64,000 nucleotides of DNA from Branchiostoma floridae (taxonomy: Eukaryota > Chordata > Leptocardii > Amphioxiformes > Branchiostomatidae): positions 7,545,849 to 7,609,848 of the forward strand of contig NC_049982.1 of NCBI RefSeq assembly GCF_000003815.2, given 5' to 3'. Of this stretch, positions 22,660 through 41,479 are shown piece by piece. Position 1 is the first letter of the stretch, and each line of letters opens with the position of its first letter. Below the pieces are notes generated by a model. That model ran no database searches, had not been told where the DNA came from, and saw only the letters and a list, made by a program, of their open reading frames with translations. A program made the translations under genes and the position numbers.

Positions 22660-24110
22660 GTGAACGAACCCCGCAGTGCCGCACCGGTGCCCCAAGTGCA
22701 GTGAGAAATCGTCTTCCGTCAGCCTCATTACTCACACCTTGGGTAGTACTACCTACTGGCTGCAAATACACCCGATATTATTATCATACATATCTTTAGG
22801 GAAACTTAACGGCCGCAGTTGTGTGCAACTATCATAGTTATGTTTCAATGAATAAAAGGAGGCTTGTAAAGTAGCATACATCAGGCCTTCCTCCTGGTGG
22901 ATTATAGAATTCGGCAAAAGATTTGAACATTTCTTCCGCGACCGGACCCTATAGTGGCCAAACTCAATGGTATTCCTCCTATAACTCACATAGCTGGCCT
23001 GGTGGGAACTATTAGTAGCGACCGTCCAATTTCATCTATCCACGCACCTATTAATCGTTTAACCTCCTACTCGATGAGGCAAATCCTGAGGAAAAAACTA
23101 CATTACTAAAGAGTAAAAAGAGTTTCCATCCACGTGTAAAACATTGAGAACAAGAGTTCAGAGAACTCATATCTCCATGAAATAGTCTGATTATGTAAAT
23201 GATTTCCACATTTACATAATATATACTTGGTTATGTACACATTTAATTTAGACAAATTACACTGGTCACAATGTTGATTAATCGATTACGCAATCATTTA
23301 CCATTTAGAAGAGTTCCAGTACGTTTATATTGATTATGCAAATTAGGGGCGTATTTGCATAATTGATATCTGTTAATGTTCCACCAGCCACAAACTACAT
23401 ATATGACAGGTATTTGAGTCCTACACTGGCAAACACTACAAATATAGATTTCCCTCATTGATTATGCAAATTAAGTGCCAGTATGCATCATTTGCACTTG
23501 ATTATGTACATCTCTGTCTAAGCTACCTACATACCAAATATCATCTAAATTTGTCGTTCCCTTGTCCAGTTATCCTCCATAGAAGGTTTTGAGAAAAACG
23601 CCCCTGCAGTTCCAGAGCAACCTGCTAGGGGACCCAAACATGCACATCACGTCACAAGCTACCTGCCACCAAAAAATCAAGACCATAGCACATCCAGATC
23701 AAAAGATACTAAAAACGGAATTTCTGCTGCAGTACCAAGGTCACGTACCAGGACGTGGCCCAAAATTGACATTGACCTTCGTCTTCCCAACATCTACCCA
23801 CATACCAAATATCATGGCAATCCGTTCAGAGGTTCTTGAGTTCTGCTGACCACAAATATCCGGAAACACAAACACACACACAGACACATACACACACACA
23901 CACTCAGACACACACAAAACTATATCTCCATTTCTCATGGTGATAATGATCCATATCCTTACATCTGCTAGGAGAAGATCATAGTAGAAACACTGGAGAG
24001 ACGACGTACATGTCTGGTGATGGTCAGGTCTAGCCCGGTATTCAGAAGTATTGCAGCGGTCGAGTCTCTTCGTACAGATTTGCACAGTTTTCCTGTCCAA
24101 GCTTTGCCTT
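22660..24110. repeat. Intergenic interspersed repeats with (AC)n tail
   Basis: No gene recognised. 23200-23520 is rich in GATTATGCAAAT/GATTATGTA words. 23520-23860 is a noncoding repeat containing CATACCAAATATCAT twice, ending in an AC-rich tract (23868-23925). ORFs here are chance. Confidence 0.45.
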
Positions 24111-24120
24111 GTGCCACTAG

Positions 24121-25402
24121 CACTATTGTATGAGGGTCTGCATGGGGGGGGGGGGGTCTTGGTAACGCTTAACGGTGAATTCAGGAGGCCCGGTAACGCT
24201 TAACGGTAAATTCAGGAGGCCCGGTAACGCTTAACGGTAAATTCAGAAGGAATTACAAAGCATAACACTAAAGTAACATTGACGTGCATTCCTATCCATA
24301 CAACGCTAGAGTAGTGATATCAATTTGTCAAAATATCCGACTATAAATGACATAGTGAGAAGCAAAAGGTGCCCGGCCCAGAACCCGGAGGAATGACAGG
24401 GACAATGTCCATGACATCTGTAAATTGACGGAGGCAGAGTTCCCGGCCCGCCACAGAGACGGCGGCAGCAAATTTCTTATGGGGGGATTGAACTATTGTT
24501 TCAGCACATGGAGCGCCGAAGGCGCGACCCATTCCAGGGGGGTCCGGGGGTATGCTCCGCGGGAAAATTTTAAAATCAAGACCCTATTAAATGCTATTTC
24601 CGGCATTTTCCGGCAAATTTTGCCGACCGACTAAGCTAGGTTGATTTTGACATTTTCATAAAATTACACATGGTTATAGCTTTGGCCTCCACCCCCAGAG
24701 CCCCCGACATAGTTTTCGAGCTCGGAAAGCACGAGACGTTGCAATATAAGTCGGGGAAAATGTCAAAATCTGGACTGCCTAAAACGCCATTTACTGCATT
24801 TTGAAGAACAGATTTTGCTGTAAGACGAAGCTAAATTAAATCACACTATTAGAGAGAAAACGTTTTTGTGCGAAAACCCACGCCCCAAACATATTTTCGC
24901 CATGTCGTCGTGAGCGCCAAAGGCGCAAGCCATTGCAAGGGAGGACCGGAGAAACCTCATTTTCTGCATTCTAGGAGTAACGTTACTATTTGCCCGAAAA
25001 TAAGCAAAGTTTGACACTGAAATCTGTATGAGTGATAAATGAGTGAGGGTGACGCTTCCGCAACATATTTTACCCTGTCCAGAGCCGAAGGTAGGGAGGC
25101 TCGGAAAAATTTTGAAATCTGTGGACCCTTTGAAACGCCATTTCCTGTATTTTCAGGGGTTCTATCTGGTATTTGAATTCGTGTGTATGACGAGTTACGA
25201 AGAATTTCTTGGTAACGCTTAACGGTGAATTCGGGATAACAAATAACGATTAACGTTGAATTAAAACGACCAATAACGCTTCACGAAGAATATACCGATA
25301 ACGTTTAACGGTGAATTAGAGCAGGTCGGTAACGATTAACGGTGAATTAAAATGGCTCATAACGCTTAACGGAAAAAGGCATGCAGACCCTCTTGTATAG
25401 TG
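24121..25402. mobile_element. Non-autonomous DNA transposon with CACTA-like ends and subterminal repeats
   Basis: Ends are imperfect inverted repeats: left CACTATTGTATGAGGGTCTG, right complement CACTATACAAGAGGGTCTG, both followed by CATG. Just inside both ends lie tandem copies of a roughly 31-bp unit, GGTAACGCTTAACGGTGAATT (left 24160-24247, right 25209-25375), in the same orientation. CACTA ends with subterminal repeats are typical of EnSpm elements. No matching 3-bp target duplication is evident and no transposase is present. The inner part (24480-25150) resembles the GC-rich repeat in P450 intron 1. Confidence 0.6.
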
Positions 25403-25744
25403 TTTGTTATAGTGGGTCTGGACTACCACCCATGTAACAAGTGGTAGGGTCCGCTAGTGGTTACGTCAGCCACTGTGCGGTGCCGGTTGTTCACCATCAG
25501 GGTTCCATATTAAAGAAGTTGCCGACATGTCCGTCGACTATGCGCTCACTGTCGTCCTTGAGTCCACACCACACGCGTTCCCTATTGGCGTTGCTATACA
25601 CTTCGACATGACCGCCTGCAACAATACTTTACATATACTATACATCTTGCTCATAATACCTCCGTAAAAACTCCCCTATTAGCTAATAAGCAACGCCACC
25701 CAGCGACCTATATAGTCCTTGTGGTTTCAGTTCACTGATCTTCC

Positions 25745-25879
25745 TACTCTCCAAGCAAAGGTTGCTGGGGGGCGAGAAAATCATGGCCTTTTCCTTATAT
25801 GCCGCCGTATTTGTCGTGATCTTTTCTTTATATGCCGTATTTTTCTATATTTCCCCCACCAACCTCTGCTTGGAGAGTA
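25745..25879. mobile_element. 135-bp MITE with long inverted ends
   Basis: TACTCTCCAAGCAAAGGTTG at the left matches the complement of the right end (TACTCTCCAAGCAGAGGTTG), extending over about 27 bases with few mismatches. TA flanks both sides. No coding content. Confidence 0.75.
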
Positions 25880-26199
25880 TGATTTTCCATAGATGTCTGC
25901 TGGACGTCTCCTACTTGGTAACATAATTCCTAAGTCCTTGGTTATGCTTTGAGGGGGGGGGGTATATTTTTTAACGAGTTTGCTCAGTGCGCGGCCATTG
26001 GCCACTTCTAGCAAAGAACAACGCTCACTGTGGCAGCATCTCTTCTCCCCAAGTCAGAAACACCGAGCTTCGGCCAAGGGCTGAACTGCGAGGAGCTTTA
26101 TATACAGTAGGCGGGGCAAAATCGCAAGGGACTGTACACAGCGCCAAATGACCTCAATGCGACAGTAATTGCCCCAGCTGAGGCAAAGGACTACAGGTT

Positions 26200-26476
26200 T
26201 TCAATCATTCACACTGGGAAGGAACCATACTCTTTTCGATAAGTGCGGTGGGTTCTTTAACGTGCGTAGCGTGTGGCTCTTGCCAAACACGTGACCTCCA
26301 TTTGATATCCGAGGGACGGCCCTAACCGAAGCTCGGTACTCATTTTCACCTGAGTGAAGTGAGGAAAGTCGTGTAAAGTGCCTTTCCTAAGGACATAAGA
26401 TCGTTGACATGGTAGGATTCGAACCCCGGACCTCTAGGTCTTGAGCCAAACGTGCTGCTGGTTACGCCACGTGATT
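26200..26476 (-). mobile_element. tRNA-derived SINE
   Basis: On the minus strand the head at 26476 carries a pol III B box (GGTTCGAATCC) and a tRNA-like body, followed by a longer tRNA-unrelated region. Part of the same body (AAAGAACCCA.CRCACTTATCG) occurs in the beta blocks at 32008 and 40885. A further truncated copy lies at 58630-58755. Confidence 0.65.
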
Positions 26477-26589
26477 CAGGGGGGGGGGGGTGACCAAGAG
26501 GAGCGAAATCGCTGAGGCAGCGGTTGTTGTTGAGAGGCAGCCGGCCTGGGAAGCCTGGCTCCCACAGTACTGCGAAGGTGACTAACAAT

Positions 26590-27257
26590 CGTTGGTAGAC
26601 AGCTGACGATAAGATAAGAATCATCACATTCCGGACACAAAGCGCTGTGTGTGTCAAGTATCTTTAAAACAGTTGTGTAAACTTGCCGTATTTTGGTACC
26701 TTGTGCACGGACACGGGCAAGGCCAAGTTCGGGTGAATGTCACGTCCTTCACCTCACCTCACCTCATCTCACCGGTCCCATAGCCTCACCGGCCGTAGAT
26801 GTTATTTTCAGTGTGACAAGCTACGCCATTCGAGTAAAGTATCCTTCAGGGATTACTACCATCTTTAATAATTCCCTACTATTTTCCATTATGGGTTTTA
26901 ACAAAGGCGCAATACGTATATTCTTCTACGGTTATTACCGTCAAAAATTGCTTTGTTTTCGTTGTATGTTTTACCAGTAGCAACGAGTTATAGGGTGCAA
27001 ATACAATCATACTATATATTATAGATACCCGTAAAAGCAAATGAACAGATGGTGGTAACAGTACTAATCGACTGCTAAGGTGAGTGATTGCGAGACAAAG
27101 AACTGAAGACAAAATAACTTTCTCAATATTCTGGACATAGGGCGCTTCATAAAAAGGGTGTCAAATATCTTCCTAACTGTTGTCTAAATTGTTCGTACTT
27201 CGGTTGGACAGACTGCCAAGGAAGAGTTGAGGGAAATGTCACGTGTGTTGAGTCAGC
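26590..27257 (+). repeat. Alpha blocks, partial copy 3 and copy 4
   Basis: A partial alpha block at 26590-26720 (after the SINE) and a fuller one at 27020-27257 (AGATGGTGGTAACAG through TGTGTTGAGTCAGC). Neither follows a recognisable peptide gene, so a copy upstream has probably been lost. Confidence 0.6.
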
Positions 27258-27654
27258 GTTAAAAGGAAAAATGTAAATGTCCCTATTTATGAAGTATTTG
27301 TTCCTATCTATTAAGTTCTCTCTTTTGTTGGACGTACATGTATTTGTGACTATGTATTTGTGACATTTTTTGTATTTTCGTGCCGTTGTATGTCTGATAC
27401 AGGACTACTGCGATAATCAAGCGTCCGTCCGTGTGCCCCGTGCGGTTCGGCTAAAAGTTAAAGTTGCCCGTACATCTGTAAAAGATGCGCCCATCTCCAT
27501 TTCTGTAGCCCATGGGCCACACATTGTGCAAGCCACTACAGCAGGAGGCTAGTCAACTGGTAATGATGTGTGTTTAACTCCCATACTCGTCCTCGAGCTC
27601 GTTAGTGCTGAGTGCTAAGCAGAGAAAGTAGCATGTACCATTTAAACTCTTTGG

Positions 27655-27735
27655 TATGACTCGACCGGGGATCGAACTCGCGACCTACCGACTGCAAGGC
27701 GAGCACTCTACCCTCTCGGTCATTGCACCGGTTCG
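27655..27735 (-). mobile_element. tRNA-like SINE head, family 2
   Basis: The minus strand has GCAATGACCGAGAGGGTAGA then GAGTTCGATCCCCGGTCGAG, i.e. A- and B-box-like motifs. The same family occurs on the plus strand at 59565-59650. The anticodon stem is poor, so this is SINE rather than a functional tRNA. Confidence 0.55.
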
Positions 27736-27795
27736 GTAGTCAGTTTTTTGTCTCTCTGACTGACATCCAAATTGCACAATCAGACGTGTCCAAAG

Positions 27796-27975
27796 GCTGT
27801 TTTCTGACTTCAACTATAAACAAGTTTGTGTTGAACTTCAACGTGAGGACAAAACTCGTGAAGCCATGCATATCCTTTTTTTACCTGAAATACAGCTTGT
27901 GAGCCAGATCTTAGGTTTATTCTGACTATTCTGCAGGATAGGACAGACACGCCTTCACACAGATATCCACAGGTA
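27796..27975 (+). repeat. Gamma block, copy 2 (upstream of copy B)
   Basis: Shares GTGTTGAACTTCAACGTGAG, AAACTCGTGAAGCCATGCAT and TTTATTCTGACTATTCTGCA, ending at CCACAG|GTATGC. Confidence 0.7.
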
Positions 27976-28122
27976 TGCCTTTTTAGAGCGATTTACATTC
28001 GCTCCGGTTTGTTGTTTCGTCGTCAGTTATGCCCTTCTAGAGACAAAATATGGCTTTTTGTCACTTTTTTTTGCCACGGTATTTTACTATGGGTGACGAT
28101 GATATTGTCGGAGCGGTCCTGC

Positions 28123-28155
28123 TATAAATACCTGACGAGCAGTCGCTGTTGGACT
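28123..28155 (+). promoter_or_regulatory. TATA box and start region of copy B
   Basis: TATAAATA at 28123-28130. About 25 bases on begins the 5' leader GGACTCTAACATAGAAAGTTAAGAG, matching leaders before C (GGACCCTGGCATAGAGAGTTAAGAG) and D. C and D keep only TTATAG-type remnants at the same place, so B has the best core promoter. Confidence 0.6.
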
Positions 28156-28270
28156 CTAACATAGAAAGTTAAGAGCTGCTGATTTGGAACTATTTACTGA
28201 CATGAGAATCGCTGTTAAATCCAGCAGGTTATCCTTAATATAAGCGCCGTCTGATATTCTGCCGAGCACG

Positions 28271-28414
28271 ATGAAGACTATCCTGGTGTTGCTTCTTGTT
28301 GTCCTGATCATCTCTGCCGAGATAATGATAACTGAGAGCTGCGGTGGTAGTGGCGGGGGCGGTGGTGGTACGGATCCGGGTACACACAGGGTTCGTTGGA
28401 TTTCTCCTCCTTAG
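28271..28414 (+). CDS. Secreted peptide gene, copy B: signal exon only, probably truncated
   Basis: Exon 28271-28390 encodes 40 residues: signal peptide MKTILVLLLVVLIISAE, IMITESCGG, a Gly run and TDPGTHR, ending at a GT donor aligned with the other copies. Read through without splicing it stops after seven more codons (VRWISPP) at 28414, giving 47 residues. No mature-peptide exon with a dibasic site and no conserved 3' UTR is found before 32 kb. Either its second exon has diverged or been lost to the THAP-containing insertion, or the short form is the product. It has the best TATA box of the family. Confidence 0.55.
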   Translation: MKTILVLLLVVLIISAEIMITESCGGSGGGGGGTDPGTHRVRWISPP

Positions 28415-29600
28415 TACGTAGTGTACGTATATGTGATCGATGTGTCTGTATCTATGCGCGAGTGCGTTAGTTTGTGGACGTCGATGAAAGTTAAAGTATT
28501 AAAGTAATACTATTACTTAAAAAATTGCATAGATTATGGAATATTTCAGACGTTTCAGGTAGTATCCACTTCCTTTCGTCAGTGGTTGAACATGATCTGC
28601 ACTTCTTTTTTTACCTCCGGGTCGTCGGAGGAGACCAGGTGGACATTTGTACCTCACCAGATTTTAACCAAAAACTATGACATGATGTGTAAGACAAATT
28701 CTAAGCAGTTCAATATGGTACGGAGTTGCAAGCCTAATACTAGCAGCTACTCCTCGGCCATTTAGGGCTTTGTGCATCTTGCCTGATACCAAATGACTCG
28801 TTGATCTTTATGTGGATTGGCACGTGAGACCGATTTCAATGAATGTTAGTTATATTTTAAACTAGTTATTTAAGTGTAAAATGTCATTCTGTGATCACCT
28901 ATATATTTCTATCTGTTCCTATATTGTTGACTAGACCGAGTGAGAGTCAGTGTAATGTATTGCAACATTTGCCAATGAAAAGATGAACAAGTCGATCTCA
29001 ATATACCGTATCTCAACCCCCCCCCCCCCCCCGATGGTTCGAACGTGGAGTTTGACCGGCAATATTTAATACTTGTATATATATGTGAGGATGTACAATT
29101 CCACCTTCAACGGGAAAGGGGGTACTGAGACCCTGCCTTCCAACCTCAATTAGCTCCTCTGCTCAACAACAGGAACTAATCGAGTCAGTAACATCAACGT
29201 TGTCTAAAACTTATGTTGAACTCATTTACGTACCAATTCAGTGTGTTTGGTCAAAAGTCTGTAAATTACTACAAATGTTGTTCAGTAACTGACGAGAGGG
29301 AATGCAGACTACCTGAAGCGTCTGCCGTTTTCAATTTTTTTTTCAATCGTCAAAGACGTGTATTAGTCCTTATTGTTAAAGACTTGCAGAAATACAATTG
29401 AATACAATTCATTTTTTAACGATCTAGAGGGTCATTTCCTCCCTATTAGATTGAAATATTTTTCATGTTATAATTCGGTCGGGAAGTTATGTTAAAACGT
29501 CTTCAAATAGTGCGATTTGGGGCATCCGAGGGCGAATTCAAATGATATGCATGACGTCATTTTAGAGAGTCGCGTTCTTCTAGTAGCTCTACCCCCGTCC
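28415..29600. other. Downstream of copy B, nothing coding recognised
   Basis: Includes a poly-C run (about 29018-29032) and AT-rich DNA. No homologue of the A/C/D second or third exons was found by eye. Confidence 0.4.
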
Positions 29601-29606
29601 GCTGTA

Positions 29607-30055
29607 ATGGCGTCTTGTACTACAGGTCGTGTTAGTACAAAGTCCAGTGGACGTTGTTGTGTCGCAGGAGGCCCACATGGCGTTAGCTGTAAGAATAGTC
29701 AGTCTACCGAGGGGATATCTATGATCATCTATGCACAGATTCCCCAAAGTTAAAAATGACAGAACTGCGGCCGACAAATTGAGAGTCTCAGCGAGATAGA
29801 AAACAGTGTACAAAATTATGTATCAAGTTTGTTCAGAGGCATCGGCATGGTTCCTTCCGCGACATCTACGGCTCCGCACACTTCGAGCTCCGCACACTTC
29901 GAGCCCTCGTACTTCAACATGAACCTTGTGATTATATTGGGGAGAGCTGTGGGAGGACCAGAAGGATTATCGCAGGAAAAGTTCCAACTATTGACACCGC
30001 TGGTCTGCCGACTCAAAGTGCCCCAGTCACGGAACGCGCGCGGAGAAGGGTGAAT
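29607..30055 (+). pseudogene. THAP-domain gene fragment, frameshifted
   Basis: The frame from 29607 reads RCCVAGGPHGVSCKNS and TEGISM, typical of the start of a THAP zinc-binding DNA-binding domain. It stops at 29751. Further on, in other frames, KFVQRHRHG (near 29830) and SAHFEPSYFNMNL (near 29890-29930) match the second half of the same domain, where the family has C-x2-H (here the Cys is lost: GSAHFEP/SSAHFEP). Frame changes and stops lie between. It is therefore a decayed THAP copy, as often left by P-like transposons or retrocopies. A genuine gene with unseen small introns is less likely. Confidence 0.55.
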
Positions 30056-30366
30056 TCGCCACAGTTTATCACAGCTGCAGGACGTTTATCTGTCACATAC
30101 TAGTAGTAATTCACCCTGTAAATTTACCTTGTATTTCGCTTGTTATGGTCATAACTGTGTTGCCATTATTGTGAAGTACTTGTACGCTTAGACTCCGACA
30201 CAAAACAGCACAAATGATTCTTGGATTTTACATCTTTGTCGGCGTCCGGATAGATTTCATAACAAAGTGAACCGCTTATACCGAACTCGTAACAACAATG
30301 ATGCCGACGCTGTCCCAAGATTTTCAAGCACGAAAATATGCTGACCGTATTCAAAATACGTTGGAA

Positions 30367-31027
30367 AAATAGTCACTAGATTTTGTCATGAGTATTGTAG
30401 TTTTTGGTCTCAGTAAAACCAAGTTACGAGCGAATCTGGGATTTTTCGTCGTCAACAACAACAACTCTAAGAAAAATGGCCCCAAAAAAAGATGGCGGCC
30501 GTGCGCTAAAAACCTCAGAGACTTTTCGAATTTTCTTTCACGGAAACACCAGTCTGTATGTTTTTCCTCGAATCACTAGGAGCTTACGAAATCTGTCTGT
30601 TGTTTAGTGTCTTAGCGGTGGACATGTTGATAGATGAGTTAAAATAGTTTGGTTTTGTATAAAAACTTCTAGCGTAACCTGAGCATGTAAACAAAGGAAA
30701 ATATATCGAGGTTGCGGGACCACAAGCTATGTCATCGTTAACTCGTTTTTTTTGCTCGTGTAGCTACAAACTTGGCACTTTTGTCGCTAGATTTTGTCAT
30801 GAATGTTGTAGCATTTATATGTAGTACTGATATGGTCTCCGTAAAACCTAGTTACGAGTGAATCTTGGATTTTTCGTCGTCAACAACAAAGAAAATCCCT
30901 CACAAAAAAATGGCGGCCCCGTGCCATGCGCTATTATTTAACCACACTTTTCGAATTTTCTATCACGGAAACACCAGTCTGTGTGTTTTCCTCGAATCAC
31001 TGGGAGCTTACAAAATCTGTCTGTTGT
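30367..31027 (+). repeat. Diverged direct duplication carrying ATGGCGGCC motifs
   Basis: 30367-30605 and 30782-31027 align over about 240 bases (TTTTTCGTCGTCAACAACAA, CACGGAAACACCAGTCTGT, CGAATCACTRGGAGCTTA). Each contains an AAAAATGGC or AAGATGGCGGCC word like the YY1 consensus. Probably duplicated 5' sequence of the neighbouring THAP-type element. Confidence 0.65.
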
Positions 31028-31999
31028 GCAGACAAATATGAGACAGAAAGAACAGTCACTCTCAAAATGTTTCACGGACTCGTCACAATCTGAGGCGTTT
31101 AGCTATCGGCCGTGCTCACGACTAGAAATAGTCAGTCTACGACGTACTATCTATCCGATAAAAGCTTACAGGTTTGTAAACAAACACATAGTTTGAGTGG
31201 GAATGTACTTTGAGTCGCATTTCTTGTGGCAATGAGGTTGCTTCTCATTTTAAATCCTGGCGAACTGTACGTAGTTAGTTGCTCAGCTGTTGTATATTTG
31301 TACGCGACCGAAGCTTTAGTCCCGGTTTCGCTAGCAGACAAGCTGAGACCGCAAAGAGGCACAAACTTCTGCGCTTCCGCTAGAAAACATCTTCAAATTA
31401 ATGTACAGCATGGCCTCCTTACTGAGGATAATGTAAGCTAATGCTATCATTTGTGTATAGAAGAAGCGATGACTGTTTGTCCCCGCTTATTCCACACGCT
31501 ACAATAATGAACTTTCTCCCCGCTTGCGTTACGCACGCTTGGTACGTGCATCAACTTCAAGTGCCTCTAAGATATATTTCAGTGGCGTGAATACGAACGA
31601 AATTCTCTTCAAGTGAAGTGAAGTATGTGTTCTTAAGTCGTGCCGAGTTTCGTCAATGAATTATGTTTCCTTTATAAGATACGGGTCTATCAAATGTCAA
31701 TATTCCCCTAGTCAACCATACCAGCTAGTATGGACTAACTAAAATGACGTCACGGCGTGTTCCTAATTAGTTCCAGCAAAGAGCTCAAAGTATACATTTT
31801 TATGTCGCTGTTGAGGACTTCCGGNNNNNNNNNNNNNNNNNNNNNNNNNNNNNNNNNNNNNNNNNNNNNNNNNNNNNNNNNNNNNNNNNNNNNNNNNNNN
31901 NNNNNNNNNNNNNNNNNNNNNNNNGATCAAATTTTACATTATTGGTAGAAAATGCTACAGACGATTTCATTTCAGTTACACTTTAATAATGTTAATAAG
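31028..31999. other. Intergenic with assembly gap
   Basis: No coding region supported; gap at 31825-31924. Short ORFs here show no family features. Confidence 0.4.
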
Positions 32000-32170
32000 A
32001 ATTGATTGACGTAAAAGAACCCAACACACTTAGCGAGAAGAGTAGGGGTGACCCGGTGTTCCTGACTGAACAAGCGATCCCTATAGCGAAGGTGTATAGC
32101 ACTACTAGCTAACGAAAAAAGGTCATGCTTCGTCCTCAGTCTGACATTTGACCGCTTTACCTTCACCTTC
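32000..32170 (+). repeat. Beta block, copy 2
   Basis: Contains GACGTAAAAGAACCCAACAC (a SINE-body fragment), TGACTGAACAAG and CTAACGAAAAAAGGTCATGC, as at 40885-41010. Confidence 0.65.
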
Positions 32171-32235
32171 AGTCAGCCTTTCATGTCTGCAGCATGACTC
32201 TCAACTGAGCCATCAAACGTGCTCATAGTCGAAAT

Positions 32236-32419
32236 TCCTTATCAGATAAGAAAATAGCCTGAAAACAAGTTGGTGTTAAACTTCAACATGATGACGAAAC
32301 TCGTGAAGCCATGCATATCCTTTGTTCCATGGGAAACATCTTTTGAGCCAGACCTGAGATTTAGTCAGACTATGTTCTGCAGGACAGCACAGACACGCCT
32401 TCTCAGAGTTGTCCACAGG
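32236..32419 (+). promoter_or_regulatory. Gamma block, copy 3: immediate upstream region of the P450 gene
   Basis: Same block as upstream of peptide genes A, B and C: TTATCAGATAAG, TTGGTGTTAAACTTCAACAT, CTCGTGAAGCCATGCATATC, ending GTCCACAG|GTATCA. It ends 42 bases before the P450 start codon. Whether it drives transcription is inference; that the P450 and the peptide genes share it is directly visible. Confidence 0.6.
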
Positions 32420-32461
32420 TATCACGTGTAAACCTTGTCGGCTGCTTCTTTTCTTGAAAAC

Positions 32462-40166
<7,705 letters not shown>

Positions 40167-40362
40167 TTCGATATCGGCACACTTGCCTACCTAATGATTG
40201 TAAAAGACCATTTTTGTCCCATACTATGTACCCTTGTATTATTAAGTATATGCGGCTATACTCCTCTGGCCGGCGGACTCGGTCGCTTCATTCGGTGGTT
40301 ATAGGAACCGCCATGAATTTTGCACCGTATACACCTCAGGGTGGGTCATTAACCCCGTATTC

Positions 40363-40585
40363 ATAGTAGAGACATTCGTTACGTAAAGTACCTGAACAGA
40401 TAGTGGTAACAGTTGCTAGGGTGAGGGATAGTGAAAAGGCTGCTGACAAGATAACTATCACAACATTCTGGACACAAGGTTCTGCATAATGGTGTCAAGT
40501 ATCTCTCTAACTGTTGTCTAAACTTTCGTGGTATTGTACTTAGGTTGGGCAGACTGCCAAGGGAGAGTTGGGGGAAATGTCATGT
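40363..40585 (+). repeat. Alpha block, copy 5, after the P450 gene
   Basis: Very similar to the block after copy A (AGATAGTGGTAACAGTTGCT, GACAAGATAACTATCACAAC, CAAGGTTCTGCATAATGGTG). It begins about 200 bases past the P450 stop, in the position it holds after peptide genes. Confidence 0.75.
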
Positions 40586-40649
40586 CCTTGTGGCATAAAT
40601 GTGAACTTGTGCCGCACCGGTGCCCTAAGTGCAGTGACAGTCCACCTCA

Positions 40650-41035
40650 AGCAGTAACGCATCTCCGCTTGACCATATGAATTTGTCATGCAGTTTGCAT
40701 TCCCAATAAATGAAATTAATGAAATGAATTGAATCGAACTCCGTCGATCCGTACATGAGCCGTGGTATGTCAGCCCCAGCTTGGACATGTTGTAAGAGAT
40801 TGCACTGATCATTTCAGATGTTGACGTAAAGTTGGCGGTACTATGTATGATGGAGCTTAAGGAATAAGCGTCAAACCTCTGCACGTAAAAGAACCCAACA
40901 CACTTATCGACAAGAGAAGGTGTGATTAGGTGCGCTTGACTGAACAAGTGAGCCGTAGCGAAGGTGTATATTATAACGTTAGCACTAGTAGCTGACGAAA
41001 AAGCGTCATGCTTCGTCCTCAGTCTGAGGTTTGAC
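40650..41035 (+). repeat. Beta block, copy 3 (longest)
   Basis: Contains CCGCTTGACCATATGAAT, CGATCCGTACATGAGCCG, a SINE-body fragment (GTAAAAGAACCCAACACACT) and GACGAAAAAGCGTCATGCTT. Confidence 0.65.
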
Positions 41036-41287
41036 CTAGACTTCGTTGCAGTCTTGACCTAAACTCCTTTCACAGCAAAGTCCCTTCCTCGGCAAAGTCC
41101 CTTTCCCGGCACAAGAGAACGTAGCCAACGTTGAAAATCGCGAACCAACGCCCCCCCCCCAATAAAAAATAGCCCCGTTCGAAGACTGCAACGGAGTCTA
41201 GGTTTGACTCCTTTACCTTTTAGTCGGGGTTTTATTGCTGCTGACTCGCATTTTAACGAAGCCGTTGGACGTGCGCATCGCCTGTTT

Positions 41288-41479
41288 TCTTATCAGATAA
41301 TAAATAAGGAACTTGGACTGTAAACACGTTGGTGTTGAACTTCAACATCATGACGAAACTCGTGAAGCCATGCATATCCTTTTTTTACCTGGGGAACAGC
41401 TTGTGAGCCAGACCTTAGGTTTATTCTGACTATTCTGCAGGATAGGACAGACACGTCTCCACACAGTTGCCTCCCAGGT
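41288..41479 (+). repeat. Gamma block, copy 4 (upstream of copy C)
   Basis: CTTATCAGATAA, GTTGGTGTTGAACTTCAACA, GACGAAACTCGTGAAGCCAT and a CTCCCAG|GTAGGA end. Confidence 0.7.

Noticed and set aside
27655-27735. Possible functional tRNA on the minus strand
   Set aside because: A and B boxes are present but the anticodon stem and acceptor stem do not pair, and a related copy occurs at 59565 in a SINE context.
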